DNA of 64,000 bases, taken from CAIYRG01 sp965247505. GTDB lineage: Bacteria; Pseudomonadota; Alphaproteobacteria; Micropepsales; Micropepsaceae. The notes under the pieces are model-generated. The model saw only the letters and a program-made list of their open reading frames with translations. It ran no database searches and was not told the origin of the DNA. The stretch spans positions 3,472,001 to 3,536,000 of the forward strand of contig OZ252020.1 in assembly GCA_965247505.1 (NCBI GenBank). Direction: 5' to 3'. The first letter of the stretch is position 1, and every line of letters begins with the position of its first letter. The position numbers and the translations under genes are program-made. Shown one piece after another: positions 17,675-26,679 of the stretch.

Positions 17675-18442
17675 TCAGTTAAGATCCACTCGGAATCCCA
17701 CCCGGAGCGCGGCATCGTTCGTCTCGGTCCCCTTGGGAGATGGAGATTCGCGGCGCCACGAGCCCGACACATCGAGGCTGAGATAGCTCCCGAGCGGGAT
17801 GATGGCCGACATCGTAGTGAGCAGCCGATGTGTACTCCAGTCGGACATGACCGGTTGAAAATACGTGGTGCTGGAGAGCATGACGGCGCCGACATCCCAG
17901 TAGACCGACAGGATATTCGCACCCCGCAGATCTGACCGCACGGCTACGCCTGTTCGTTGTTCTTCCTCGAACATGACACCCATACCCACATCGATGCCGC
18001 CGGTCCCGAGCGGAAAGAGCTGGTAGCGTATCCCACCCCCGAGGAGGAAGCGCTTCTCCAGTTGGATCGCCTGCTCCGACTGCAACTGCACAAATGCGAA
18101 CGTTCTCGAGCGGTCCGTGAGGAACAGCGAGTGCCGGAGATGCACGGACCGCGTGTCGACGACTCGGTCACCATTGGACTGCTTGACGCGGTACGCGGGA
18201 TAGACACGGACCCAGTGGGTCTCGCCGCGGTAGCCCAGCACTCCCGAGAGCTCGGTGTCGAGATAGTCAGCGTTGCCGAGCGCACCGTCAAACGACACCA
18301 CTGCAGTGGCGTAGCCTGCTTCACCGGCGCTCCGATCCAGGCTCTCGTAGCTGCGGACGGTTTGGGCCCGCCCGGCGTGGGCGCACACCATGATGGTTAG
18401 CACAGTGACGACGGCGGTCGTCCACGACTGAGAAGTTGACAT
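17675..18442 (-). CDS. DUF481-like outer-membrane beta-barrel protein
   Basis: The 255-residue product starts with a clear signal peptide (about residues 1-26, ending AGRAQ). It continues as a run of amphipathic beta strands rich in Tyr, Arg and Ser with a terminal FRVDLN strand, typical of small outer-membrane barrels of the DUF481/YdiY type. The ATG at 18442 is preferred over an in-frame start 27 codons upstream, because it puts the signal sequence at the N-terminus. No transport or catalytic function can be assigned. It stands alone between IS fragments; a MITE B fragment begins 77 bp upstream and may have replaced part of its promoter region. The 90 bp after its stop, up to the IS6 end, contain no gene. 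Confidence 0.7.
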   Translation of the reverse strand: MSTSQSWTTAVVTVLTIMVCAHAGRAQTVRSYESLDRSAGEAGYATAVVSFDGALGNADYLDTELSGVLGYRGETHWVRVYPAYRVKQSNGDRVVDTRSVHLRHSLFLTDRSRTFAFVQLQSEQAIQLEKRFLLGGGIRYQLFPLGTGGIDVGMGVMFEEEQRTGVAVRSDLRGANILSVYWDVGAVMLSSTTYFQPVMSDWSTHRLLTTMSAIIPLGSYLSLDVSGSWRRESPSPKGTETNDAALRVGFRVDLN

Positions 18443-18518
18443 CACTCGTCGTTCACGCTTCCCGGTGTCCCGCAACACCCGCCGTGGCCAGTTCTGTGTC
18501 AACTCGCGCCCCCTCGAA

Positions 18519-18607
18519 GGCATTGTCAGACTAAAATCATATGTTAGAATTTTCCCGTTGTTGAGCCAGCTGCGTCGCCCGTGCTTGTCTGGTCTAAGCT
18601 AGACAAA
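18519..18607 (+). mobile_element. MITE B, left-half fragment
   Basis: Left terminus GGCATTGTCAGACTAAA and about 70 bases that match the full MITE B at 30783-30945, after which homology stops. 18608-18698 hold nothing recognisable. Confidence 0.75.
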
Positions 18608-18698
18608 CCGACATTCCCCAGATGCCATCCAAATTCGTGGAAATCGTACCACTTTCCCATCGCCAAGGGTACTGTATCCCCTTTGCAGCCATCCGATG

Positions 18699-18734
18699 GG
18701 CATTGTCAGACTAAATCGGCTTGAGCCGGGAAGT
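18699..18734 (+). mobile_element. IS6-type A terminus (36-bp remnant)
   Basis: GGCATTGTCAGACTAAAT and the following 18 bases of the IS6-type A 5' end, cut off by IS3-type 1 copy E. Confidence 0.8.
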
Positions 18735-18807
18735 TGTCCGTCATCAAAACAAATGGGACTGTTGAGCGTGTTTCATAAGGGAGGATCTGGCTCATCTTTG
18801 TTTGATG

Positions 18808-19788
18808 TTAAGCCGCTTGGCGTTGATGGTTCAAGCGGCGGTTTTGGGTGGTCAGTTTTTTGATCCTTTTTCTCTTTTCAATGATGGCGGTGTGGCGTCC
18901 AAAGTAGGCGTCGGCTGGAGTTACGTTGCCGATGCTCTCGTGGTAGCGTTGGTTGTTGTAGTGATCGACGAAGGCGCTGATCTGGTTTTCGAGATCGTCG
19001 GGTAGATAATAATTTTCAAGCAGGATCCGGTTCTTCAGCGTTTGATGCCAGCGCTCGATCTTGCCCTGGGTTTGCGGGTGATACGGTGCGCCCCGAACGT
19101 GATCCATACCGTGGTCCTCGAGCCATTCAGCCAGATCGCCGGAGATATAGGACGAGCCGTTGTCGCTGAGCAGCCTCGGCTTGTGGACGACATTGGCGCG
19201 ATTGCAGCCTGAGGCTTCTAGCGCCAACTTCAGTGTTGCCGTCACATCGTCCGCCGTCATGTTGGTGCAGAGCTTCCAAGCAATTATGTAGCGGGAATAG
19301 TCGTCCAGGATGGTCGACAGGTAAAACCAGCCCCAGCCGATGACCTTGAGATAGGTGAAGTCTGTCTGCCACAGCTGGTTCGGCGCCGTGGTCTTGTCGC
19401 GGAACTCATCGGCTGCCTTGATGACCACGAAAGCGGGGCTGGTGATCAGGCCGTGGGCCTTGAGAAGCCGGTAAACCGAGGCTTCCGAGACAAAGTAGCC
19501 CCTGGTGTCCGTAAACCTGACGGCCAGTTCCCGGGGCGACAGTTGCGTCTCCTCCAGGGCAAGATCGATGATCTGCCCCCGGACATCATCCGGGATCCGG
19601 TTCCACATCCGGCCCGGGCTGCTGTTGCGATCCTCAAGACCGGCGTCGCCAAAGGCCAGAAAGCGATCGTACCAGCGATAAAAGGTGGTCTTCGGAATGC
19701 CCAGCTTGTCCAAAGTGGACCCGACGCCCAGGTGGGACTGCTCGACCAGGCGGATGATCTCCAGCTTCTCGGATGCGGGATACCTCAT
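18808..19788 (-). CDS. IS3-type 1 OrfB transposase, copy E
   Basis: Intact 326 residues with the full DD35E triad. Distinguished by Met61 (shared with copy A) and Asp266 in place of Gly (YYLPDDL). Confidence 0.94.
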   Translation of the reverse strand: MRYPASEKLEIIRLVEQSHLGVGSTLDKLGIPKTTFYRWYDRFLAFGDAGLEDRNSSPGRMWNRIPDDVRGQIIDLALEETQLSPRELAVRFTDTRGYFVSEASVYRLLKAHGLITSPAFVVIKAADEFRDKTTAPNQLWQTDFTYLKVIGWGWFYLSTILDDYSRYIIAWKLCTNMTADDVTATLKLALEASGCNRANVVHKPRLLSDNGSSYISGDLAEWLEDHGMDHVRGAPYHPQTQGKIERWHQTLKNRILLENYYLPDDLENQISAFVDHYNNQRYHESIGNVTPADAYFGRHTAIIEKRKRIKKLTTQNRRLNHQRQAA

Positions 19789-20159
19789 TCCTCGCCTCCC
19801 CCATGCCCGATCATATTTTTTTTGAGAAGACGGTTCTCCAGCGAAAGTTCGGCGACCAACTCCTTCAAGTCGCGCATCTCCTGGCGCAGGCCTTTAACCT
19901 CGCCCGAGGTCGCTTGGCGCCCGGTGTCGCCGGCGAGCCGCTTCTTGCCCGCTTCCAAAAACTCTTTCGACCAGCTGTAATACAGACCCTCGGCGATGCC
20001 CTCGCGGCGGCACAAGGCGGCGATGCTCTCCTCGCCGCGCAGGCCCGACACCACGATCCGGATCTTCTCCTCAGCCGTATACTGCTTGCGTGTCTTGCGC
20101 CGAATATCCCGAACCGTTCTCTCCGCCGGGTCGTTCTTGCTCATTGATTTCTGTCTCAT
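19785..20159 (-). CDS. IS3-type 1 OrfA, copy E
   Basis: Intact 124-residue OrfA, same protein as in copy C. Confidence 0.92.
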   Translation of the reverse strand: MRQKSMSKNDPAERTVRDIRRKTRKQYTAEEKIRIVVSGLRGEESIAALCRREGIAEGLYYSWSKEFLEAGKKRLAGDTGRQATSGEVKGLRQEMRDLKELVAELSLENRLLKKNMIGHGGGEE

Positions 20160-20245
20160 CTTCGTTCCCTTCGGTCACTACGATGAGCCAGAAATCCTCC
20201 GTTATGCAATTACCTCAATTCGTCCCAAAGGCGCTGACGTCAGAC

Positions 20246-20602
20246 ATGGCGCTGGTAAGTGTGGCGCTAATAGTTGGCGCACAGCCGTCTGCGGCGCATC
20301 ATTCCCATGCGATGTACGATTCGGATACCGAAGTGACTTTGGCCGGCACGATTACCGAATATCATTGGGTTAATCCGCATACTTGGATCTATTTGGAAGT
20401 CGAGGGCGAGGACGGTGAGACGCGCGAATGGGTGATCGAGGGCGGGGGGCCCGGCACACTGACCCGAAGGGGCTGGAGCGGCAACACCTTTCAACCGGGC
20501 GAACGCGTCACCGCAAGAGTGCATCCAATCTTGGACGGAAGCAGCGGCGCGCTTCTCGGAATCGTGACCAAGGAATCCGGCGAAGAATTTGACGGCAACT
20601 GA
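20246..20602 (+). CDS. DUF6152-family protein, 5' end replaced by IS3
   Basis: A 118-residue small secreted protein of the DUF6152 family, recognised by AAHHSHAMYD just after the signal region and by TEYHWVNPHTWIYLEV. The family is periplasmic and of unknown function; the fold is a small beta-barrel. Intact homologues have a longer hydrophobic signal sequence, whereas here only about 16 residues precede the AHH. The first base of the only suitable ATG (20246-20248) is the last base of IS3 copy E and the other two are gene sequence, so the start was created by the insertion. The frame is also open upstream through the IS. Whether the shortened signal still works is uncertain. The downstream neighbour is convergent. 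Confidence 0.7.
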   Translation: MALVSVALIVGAQPSAAHHSHAMYDSDTEVTLAGTITEYHWVNPHTWIYLEVEGEDGETREWVIEGGGPGTLTRRGWSGNTFQPGERVTARVHPILDGSSGALLGIVTKESGEEFDGN

Positions 20603-20621
20603 TTAAGCGTGGCCGTCCAAA

Positions 20622-21551
20622 CTATTCGAGCTCCCGCACGACGCGAAATCCCTGATCGATAAAGCGCGAGCGCGGATTGTTGTCACGAAAGGCCGAACGG
20701 GTGGTGCGCGGGGCGGTCACCCAAGAGCCGCCGCGGAAAGCACGCTGTTCGCAATCCCCGGTTGTTCTTGCCGAGCCGTCCGTAGGCGCGCCGTCATAAT
20801 CGCGGTTCCAGCAATCGGCGGTAAACTCCGCAACATTGCCGTGCACATCGTAGAGCCCCCATGGGTTGGGTGCGTAAGAGCCCACCGGCACGGTTCTTCC
20901 CTCCGACGACACATCGAGAAGCGCGGCGTGGGCGGTCTCTCCTGGCTCTACCACCAGAACATTGCCGTCCTCAGGAGAAGTGAGATCTGCCCCGAATGAG
21001 GTGGGCGTCGTGGTTCCCGCGCGCGCAGCATATTCCCATTCCGCCTCGCTCGGCAGACGGTAGGTGTTGCCGGTCTTCGCGGATAGCCATGTCACATAAT
21101 TCTCGGCATCGCCGAAGTGCACATTTATAACGGGCTGCCGGCCGCGGCCATATCCCTGATCCCGGGGTGAATAATTCTCGCAGCCCTCTTCCGCGACACA
21201 GGCATCCCACTCGTCAAAGGTCACCTCATAGATTCCGATAGCGAAAGGCGCGGCGATATTCACTTGGTGCTGGGGCTCCTCGGCGGGAAAGCGCGCTGCG
21301 TCGTCGGGCCCCGATCCCATCATGAAGCTGCCCGCCGGAACGACGGTCATTTCTGGGCAATTGTCGCAATCGCGAAATGTTTCGCCGGGCCGCGGGTTCT
21401 GCGCAAGGGCGGTACCTGCGCAAGCGCTCATTATTCCCGCAGCAAGAATCACCGCTTTCTTTGCGCAAAGAATTTTCGCCGCTCCGAGTCCGTCTGCTTG
21501 TCCTTTTGCAATAAAGGTTGGTTTGAGAGAGATGGGCACGCGTTGGGACAT
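20622..21551 (-). CDS. Formylglycine-generating-enzyme (SUMF1/FGE-sulfatase) family protein
   Basis: A 309-residue protein with a signal peptide around residues 30-50 (ending ALAQ). The FGE-sulfatase fold follows, opening with CPEMTVVPAGSFMMGS and containing RLPSEAEWEYAARAG, NPWGLYDVHGNVAEFTADCW and the C-terminal FRGGSW and GFRVV motifs. Enzymes of this fold either oxidise a Cys of sulfatases to formylglycine or act in other modifications. The Cys pair that catalyses formylglycine formation is not clearly present here, so the exact activity is undetermined. No sulfatase gene is in the window. Export implies a periplasmic role. The long N-terminus leaves some doubt about the start. Confidence 0.85.
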   Translation of the reverse strand: MSQRVPISLKPTFIAKGQADGLGAAKILCAKKAVILAAGIMSACAGTALAQNPRPGETFRDCDNCPEMTVVPAGSFMMGSGPDDAARFPAEEPQHQVNIAAPFAIGIYEVTFDEWDACVAEEGCENYSPRDQGYGRGRQPVINVHFGDAENYVTWLSAKTGNTYRLPSEAEWEYAARAGTTTPTSFGADLTSPEDGNVLVVEPGETAHAALLDVSSEGRTVPVGSYAPNPWGLYDVHGNVAEFTADCWNRDYDGAPTDGSARTTGDCEQRAFRGGSWVTAPRTTRSAFRDNNPRSRFIDQGFRVVRELE

Positions 21552-21721
21552 TGTGTGATCCTAGTTGCGAGGGGCCGTCTAGAGGTGAAAACTAGCATGT
21601 CGGGAGTGCGCCGGAAAAGGCGCGAGCGACGTTAATGTTCCCGGCCCGGTGGTTCGCCATCCATTGACGCGTTAGCGTCTCGCCCGAGCGATTTTAAGGC
21701 ACGGCAATGCGGAAATTGTCG

Positions 21722-21901
21722 AATGCCCCGTTCGAACAGAATATCTTCGACCTGACGCAACGACAGCGGATAGCGGATATACGTCATCACCGCGAGGCGA
21801 ATGACCTCAGGCGAACTATTGAAATACCGGAAGGGATTGTACATCGCCGGAGGCTAGGAGACCTTAATTCCCAGCTCAAGCCGATTTAGTCTGACAATGC
21901 C
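21722..21901 (-). mobile_element. IS6-type A, 5' fragment
   Basis: Terminus at 21901 and the first 41 codons of the transposase (start 21844, MYNPFRYFNSS). It diverges after ERGI at about 21722. Bases 21552-21721 hold no gene; a 23-codon open tail fused to the fragment is not recognisable. Confidence 0.85.
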
Positions 21902-22134
21902 CTTTCGAAGGCGGGAAGGGGCAATGGCACGGTTCAGAGATGTCAGGACCCTGCAGAAATTCGCCTCCGTCCATGCCTCGATCCGCAACCACTTCAACCA
22001 CCAACGCCATCTCAACCGCCGCGATATTTTCAAACAAGCCCGAGCTGCTGTGCTGGCCGAGTGGTGTCAACTTGCAGCCTAAAAGTCCTAGATTGTAGAT
22101 TCTACAGGTCCGACCCAGTTAGTCTGACAATGCC
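21902..22134 (+). mobile_element. IS6-type A, 3' fragment
   Basis: Last 60 codons of the transposase (PFRRREGAMARF onward, stop 22080-22082) plus the right terminus TTAGTCTGACAATGCC. It begins directly after the terminus of the preceding fragment, so two different pieces are joined end to end in opposite orientation. Confidence 0.88.
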
Positions 22135-22197
22135 GCCGCTTGAGCTTGAGTTCTATGCCAAATTCGCGTCACTACCGTTCAATAACGTGACAATGCC
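22135..22197 (+). mobile_element. IS6-type B, 3' terminus fragment
   Basis: Sixty-three bases matching the 3' end of IS6-type B, ending CGTTCAATAACGTGACAATGCC-type, directly abutting the IS6-type A end. Confidence 0.8.
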
Positions 22198-22271
22198 TTC
22201 ATCACGAATACCGGCGGATGAGGTAAATGGAACGAAAAAGGCACACGCAATTGAAATTGGAGTGGGAAGGA

Positions 22272-23792
22272 ATGTCATTTATTGAAACCTTTACGATGAC
22301 AGGGATCGACTACTTGGCAACTCTGCTCGTTCTCATGACGGGTCTCGCCATCCTGGTTCTTATTGTCTTGTTCCTGCTCGACGTGACCCAGACTGCGGAC
22401 GCGGTTCGGCGCAATTACCCGGTTGTTGGACGGTTCCGGCATTTATTCACCACGCTGGGCGAGTTCTTCCGTCAATATTTTTTCGCGATGGACCGCGAAG
22501 AAATGCCGTTCAACCGGGCAGAGCGCGGCTGGGTCAATCGGGCGGCCAAGGGCGGCAACAATACTGTTGCGTTCGGTTCGACAAAGAATTTGTCACCGCT
22601 TGGCACGGCGATCTTCGTCAACTGTCCATTTCCCACTTTGCAGCGGGACGCAGCGGAGACAGAACCCCTCCGGATCGGTCCCTACTGCAAGAACCCCTAC
22701 GACGCTCCTTCGCTTTTCAACATCTCGGGCATGAGCTTCGGCGCTATTTCCGCACCGGCAGTTCGGGCCCTTTCGCGTGGGGCCAAGATGGCAGCCTGCT
22801 GGATGAATACAGGTGAAGGCGGGTTGTCACCCTACCACCTCGAAGGCGGTTGCGACATTGTTTTCCAGATCGGCACTGCCAAGTATGGTTTGCGGACTCC
22901 TGATGGGAGACTCTCAGATGACAAGCTGAGAGATCTAACGGCCCATGAGCAAGTTTGCATGTTCGAGATCAAGCTCAGCCAGGGCGCCAAGCCAGGAAAG
23001 GGTGGCATTCTACCGGGCACCAAGGTGACGCCTGAGATTGCGAAGATCCGCGGCATTCCCGAAGGCGAGGATTCAGTATCGCCCAACCGGCATCCCGAAA
23101 TCGATTCAGTCGAGGAGCTGCTGGACTTCGTTGACCACCTGCGGCGGACCACGGGTAAACCTGTCGGCTTCAAGGCTGTCTTCGGGGCCTATGGCTGGCT
23201 AATCGCACTATGCCGGGAGATTCATCGCCGGGGCATAGAGAGCGCTCCCGACTTCATCACGGTTGACAGTGGCGACGGCGGCACAGGAGCAGCGCCGATG
23301 CCGCTGATGGACAATGTTGGCTTGTTGGTTCGGGAATCCCTACCCCATGTCGCCGAGATCCTATGCGCACACGGGCTTCGCGAGCGCATTCGGTTGATCG
23401 CCTCGGGCAAGTTGGTGATGCCCTCGGGCGCTGCGTGGGCGTTGTGCGCGGGCGCCGACTTCGTAACGTCAGCACGCGGCTTCATGTTCTCACTTGGGTG
23501 CATTCAGGCGATGAAGTGCAACCAAAATACGTGCCCGACCGGGATCACGACCCATAATCCACGGCTTCAAATGGGGTTGGACCCCACCGATAAAGCGGTC
23601 AAGGTTGCCAACTACTGCCGCAATCTGGTCCGCGAGGTGGAAACCATCGCCCATTCTTGTGGCGTTTCTGAGCCACGGCTGCTGCGTCGCTATCATGTCC
23701 GTATTGTCCAAGCGGATGGAAACTCGGTGCCGTTCGATATTCTCCGCCCCTGGCCGAATCTCGAAGACGATCTATCGATCGCCAAGCAGTGA
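22272..23792 (+). CDS. FMN-binding glutamate-synthase-like membrane-anchored protein
   Basis: A 506-residue protein. One strong transmembrane segment lies at about residues 12-38. The C-terminal 400 residues form the FMN-binding TIM barrel of the glutamate synthase large subunit (Glu_synthase family): SGMSFGAIS, VDSGDGGTGAAPM and a Cys cluster GCIQAMKCNQNTCPTGI that normally binds a 3Fe-4S centre. It lacks the amidotransferase domain of GltB, as is usual for this stand-alone family, whose substrate is not established. The ATG at 22272 is chosen because GGGAAGGA lies directly upstream and the membrane anchor follows; a start at 22227 would add 15 polar residues. Base 22197 upstream is an IS6-type B terminus, so only 74 bp of native leader remain. 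Confidence 0.88.
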   Translation: MSFIETFTMTGIDYLATLLVLMTGLAILVLIVLFLLDVTQTADAVRRNYPVVGRFRHLFTTLGEFFRQYFFAMDREEMPFNRAERGWVNRAAKGGNNTVAFGSTKNLSPLGTAIFVNCPFPTLQRDAAETEPLRIGPYCKNPYDAPSLFNISGMSFGAISAPAVRALSRGAKMAACWMNTGEGGLSPYHLEGGCDIVFQIGTAKYGLRTPDGRLSDDKLRDLTAHEQVCMFEIKLSQGAKPGKGGILPGTKVTPEIAKIRGIPEGEDSVSPNRHPEIDSVEELLDFVDHLRRTTGKPVGFKAVFGAYGWLIALCREIHRRGIESAPDFITVDSGDGGTGAAPMPLMDNVGLLVRESLPHVAEILCAHGLRERIRLIASGKLVMPSGAAWALCAGADFVTSARGFMFSLGCIQAMKCNQNTCPTGITTHNPRLQMGLDPTDKAVKVANYCRNLVREVETIAHSCGVSEPRLLRRYHVRIVQADGNSVPFDILRPWPNLEDDLSIAKQ

Positions 23793-23807
23793 AAGAGCAC
23801 GGCACAG

Positions 23808-24002
23808 GGCGTTGTCACGTTATTGAACGGTAGTGCCGCGAATTGGCATAGAAGTCCTGCTCAAGCGGCAGCGGTGGCGGTTTGCCACAGGCCCATCGCG
23901 TGGTTGCGAAACTGGCGCAATGTTTTTGGGAAATCAGATGACGTTGGACGTTGAAGGTGTTGTAGACGATGGCGTGGGTAGAGAGAAACCACTTCGCTGA
24001 AT
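23808..24002 (-). mobile_element. IS6-type B, 3' fragment
   Basis: The terminus GGCGTTGTCACGTTATTGAACGG at 23808 is followed by the C-terminal 45 or so codons of the type B transposase on the minus strand. It is cut at 24002 by the full IS6-type A. Confidence 0.85.
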
Positions 24003-24807
24003 GGCATTGTCAGACTAACTGAACCAGACCTAGTGAACCTATAATTGAGAGCCATCAGGCTGCAAGTTGACACCACTCGGCCAGCGCAGCAGCTCGGGCT
24101 TGTTTGAAAATATCGCGGCGGTTGAGATGGCGTTGGTGGTTGAAGTGGTTGCGAATCGAGGCATGGACGGAGGAGAATTTCTGCAGGGTCCTAATATCTC
24201 TGAACTGCGCCATTGCCCCTTCCCGCCTTCGAAAGGGCTGATGTGAGTTTTCCGCCCGGTTGTTGAGCCAGCGCCTGGTCTCTTGGCAACCCTCGTTGCC
24301 GATCACCTTCATCGCAGCTCGGTATGATTGTAGCCTGTCTGTGACGATCGTGGCTGGCCGGCCATTACGCTTCATAGCCCGCCTCAGAAACCTAAGCGCG
24401 GCTTCACGATCCCGCCGTTTCGTGGCCAAAACCTCAAGAACTTCGCCTTCATGGTCAACGGCGCGCCATGGGTAATGTGTCTCACCGTTGATGCGGACGA
24501 ACACCTCATCAAGATGCCAGCGCCATAGCGAATAGGATCCATGACGAACACGGCGTTTCCGGATCTCGGCTGCAAACAACGGACCAAAGCGGTTCCACCA
24601 GTACCGCACGGTCTCATGGCAGATGTCGATGCCGCGCTCGAGCAGAAGATCTTCGACCTGTCTCAGCGACAAGGGGTAGCGGACATACAGCATCACCGCG
24701 CTGCGGATTACCCCAGGCGAATTGTTGAAATAACGGAAGGGATTCTGCATCGCCGGAGGCTACGAGACCTTACTTCCCAGCTCAAGCCAATTTACTCTGA
24801 CAATGCC
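24003..24807 (-). mobile_element. IS6-type A, complete copy (805 bp)
   Basis: Termini GGCATTGTCAGACTAA at the left and AGTAAATTGGCTTGAGC-side end at the right. The 8 bases on each side do not match (CGCTGAAT and TACTCCAG), so no target duplication survives. This is the only IS6-type A copy in the window with an undamaged transposase. Confidence 0.93.
24055..24750 (-). CDS. IS6-family transposase (type A), intact
   Basis: A 231-residue IS6/IS26-like transposase. An N-terminal helix-turn-helix (about residues 12-60, LSLRQVEDLLLERGIDICHETVRYWWNRFG split across two helices) precedes the DDE core with D81 (WHLDEVF), D138 (IVTDRL) and E167 (NNRAENSH). The family acts by replicative transposition and by joining to existing copies, so it fuses replicons and deletes or inverts neighbouring DNA. 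Compared with the other copies it has Pro for Leu at residue 94 (THYPWRAV). Six bases separate the terminal repeat region from a short leader with no strong ribosome-binding site. Confidence 0.95.
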   Translation of the reverse strand: MQNPFRYFNNSPGVIRSAVMLYVRYPLSLRQVEDLLLERGIDICHETVRYWWNRFGPLFAAEIRKRRVRHGSYSLWRWHLDEVFVRINGETHYPWRAVDHEGEVLEVLATKRRDREAALRFLRRAMKRNGRPATIVTDRLQSYRAAMKVIGNEGCQETRRWLNNRAENSHQPFRRREGAMAQFRDIRTLQKFSSVHASIRNHFNHQRHLNRRDIFKQARAAALAEWCQLAA

Positions 24808-24975
24808 TACTCCAGTTACTCCTGCACTTTGCCGCTCACACTTTCCTGGCCATTGCTAGCAAAGGTTGCGACGGCATTGTCAGAAAAATGGCATTGAGTG
24901 TATGGAGCATGCTTTCCAGGTTCCCAGAAAGACAATTTCTTGTAGATTCTTCAAAACATCATGTTCTTGATCCTT
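24808..24975. other. Gap with one IS6-like terminus
   Basis: 168 bp without a gene. A solitary GGCATTGTCAGA at 24873 resembles an IS6-type A end but has no element attached; the rest is unassigned. Confidence 0.5.
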
Positions 24976-25215
24976 TCAGAGCGTTGCGTGGCTGCCGTCG
25001 CACATCGGCGCGGTAGCTGAGTGTTTGCAGCCGCAGAAGAAGACGCGACCGTCCTCTTGGGCCGTGAATTTAACGGGAAATATACCGGTATCCTTATGAC
25101 TACCGTCACAGATGGGTTGATTGGCGCTCTTGCCGCAGGCGCACCAGACATAGGCCTTGCCGGCTTCCACATCTGTGGCATAGGGCGCTTTCTGCGCGAT
25201 CACGGGATCGGTCAT
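24976..25215 (-). CDS. CDGSH-type iron-sulfur protein (two motifs)
   Basis: A 79-residue protein with two CDGSH motifs of the form C-x-C-x2-S-x3-P-x-C-D-G-S-H: CACGKSANQPICDGSH and CGCKHSATAPMCDGSH. Each should hold one 2Fe-2S cluster through three Cys and one His. Small bacterial two-motif members are soluble electron-transfer or iron-sulfur carrier proteins; the partner is unknown. The start at 25215 follows AAGGAGA; an upstream in-frame ATG would add a 16-residue tail unlike the family. It is isolated between IS6 remnants and is expected to be intact. Confidence 0.92.
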   Translation of the reverse strand: MTDPVIAQKAPYATDVEAGKAYVWCACGKSANQPICDGSHKDTGIFPVKFTAQEDGRVFFCGCKHSATAPMCDGSHATL

Positions 25216-25263
25216 CGTCGTCTCCTTTGTTTGCATGCCTGAGGCCAGTGTCAGAGAAAACAA

Positions 25264-25566
25264 GCTGCATCAAGGGAAGTAGGCTCTCGTAGCCTCCCTC
25301 AATGCACAATCCCTTCCGTTATTTCAACAGTTCGCCTCAGGTAACCCGGCTCGCTGTGATGATGTATGTTCGCTTCCCGCTGTCGCTGCGGCAGGCCGAG
25401 AACCTCTTGTTGGAGCGCGGTATCGACATCTGCCACGAGACGGCACGGTTATAGTGGAACCGCTTCGTTCCGCTGCTTGCAGCCGAGATCCGCAAGCGCC
25501 GGGTTCATCATCACTCGTATTCAAACTGGCGCTGACACCTGGACAAAGTGTTCGTGGGGATCAATG
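25264..25566 (+). pseudogene. IS6-type A relic, 5' part
   Basis: A diverged IS6-type A transposase starting at 25302 (MHNPFRYFNSSPQVTRLAV) with two in-frame stops (after HETARL and after SYSNWR). It is the oldest-looking IS6 in the window. IS1595 is inserted in it at 25567; the frame resumes at 26680. Confidence 0.85.
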
Positions 25567-26671
25567 CTTGCCTATCCGGTTAACGCCCATGACCGCTACA
25601 TGTAGGGTGCCGCCACTCTCCCGAGTAAAGCTCGGCATAGGTTGGAGCAGAGGTGTCGCCCGCGATGCCGAGCAATGAGCGGAAGGCGTTGAACGGGTAG
25701 AACCGCCTGTTGAAGCGGAAGGTGAACTCGTTGAGGGAGGCTTGTAGGTGCTGGTGGCTAACGCCGTGGTGGATCCCGATCAGCCACGTCTTCAGGTTGG
25801 CGAAAACCAGATGGATGATCGGCAGGTATTGCTCGGCAACCTCTGGATCACCACACTCGGCAACAGCGAAGTGCTCATAGCCGCGCTTACCGAGGCCAGC
25901 ATAGCCGCTCCAATCGTCAGTAACGATCAGCGATCCCGGCGCGACGGTGCTCTCGACGAACCCATAGAGCGACTCGGCGCTACGGTCGAGCACGACGGCG
26001 AGCCGAACGCGTCCGGCATAGCGTCCGTCTTTCCGGTTGTCGAGCTTGGTGCCCGGCTTTCGATGACGCACCTCGATGGCACAGGAGACGGGAACCTTGT
26101 GGTGAACACCACGGCCTTCCCCACGCGTTCGCCCGCCAACCCAGGTTTCGTCCACCTCAACATGGTTCTTGGGCTGTCCACCGATCCTGTCTTGGTTGGG
26201 CCGCACCATGCCCGAGCGGAGCTTGTGGAGAATTTGAAAGTCCGTCTCGTAGCGCGAAAGACCAAGTTGCCGCTGAAACTGCACGGCGGACATGCCGGGC
26301 GTCTGACTGGCGACCAGATAAGCGGCCCAGAACCAGACGTTCAGCGGAGTGTGGCTACGCTCCATCACTGTTCCCACCGTCAGCCCGGTGTTCTGGCGGC
26401 ACTTGCGGCAGCGCAGGACGCCAGGGCGGTTTTCAAAGTGGAACGGCTCTCCCGCCGTGCCGCAGTGCGGGCAGGCAAAGCCGTCTCCCCAGCGGGCTTT
26501 CTCCAGGCAGGCGGCGCAGGCCGCATCATCGGGGAAAAGTCGCTGGAACTCGGGTAGCGAATGCGGGAATGGGAGATCGGCGCGGTCGAGAACATCCATG
26601 GCGCGCTCCCCTATATCCGGTTTGCGCCCATTCTAGCCCTAGTGGGTGTGGGTGTAAACCGGATAGGCAAG
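25567..26671 (-). mobile_element. IS1595-family element (1105 bp)
   Basis: Inverted repeats beginning CTTGCCTATCCGGTT and an 8-bp target duplication GATCAATG on both sides (25559-25566 and 26672-26679), inside the IS6 relic. Confidence 0.95.
25580..26599 (-). CDS. IS1595-family (ISXO2-like) transposase
   Basis: An intact 339-residue transposase. A zinc ribbon lies at the N-terminus (CPHCGTAGEPFHF and CRKCRQN, about residues 45-68), and the ISXO2-like DDE-type core follows, with HVEVDETWVGGR for the first Asp and IVTDDWSGYAGL for the second. The C-terminal block LNEFTFRFNRRF is typical. Partial relatives at 53893 and 62054 show that the family has been in this replicon more than once. Confidence 0.94.
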   Translation of the reverse strand: MDVLDRADLPFPHSLPEFQRLFPDDAACAACLEKARWGDGFACPHCGTAGEPFHFENRPGVLRCRKCRQNTGLTVGTVMERSHTPLNVWFWAAYLVASQTPGMSAVQFQRQLGLSRYETDFQILHKLRSGMVRPNQDRIGGQPKNHVEVDETWVGGRTRGEGRGVHHKVPVSCAIEVRHRKPGTKLDNRKDGRYAGRVRLAVVLDRSAESLYGFVESTVAPGSLIVTDDWSGYAGLGKRGYEHFAVAECGDPEVAEQYLPIIHLVFANLKTWLIGIHHGVSHQHLQASLNEFTFRFNRRFYPFNAFRSLLGIAGDTSAPTYAELYSGEWRHPTCSGHGR

Positions 26672-26679
26672 GATCAATG

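Larger units (their letters stand above)
18735..20246 (-). mobile_element. IS3-type 1, copy E (complete, 1512 bp)
   Basis: Both termini present. No 3-bp duplication is visible: one flank is an IS6 remnant and the other is the DUF6152 gene. A deletion or recombination therefore followed the insertion. Confidence 0.94.

Noticed and set aside
20622..21551. Sulfatase maturation operon
   Set aside because: No sulfatase gene lies nearby and the catalytic Cys pair is not clear, so the protein is only assigned to the fold family.
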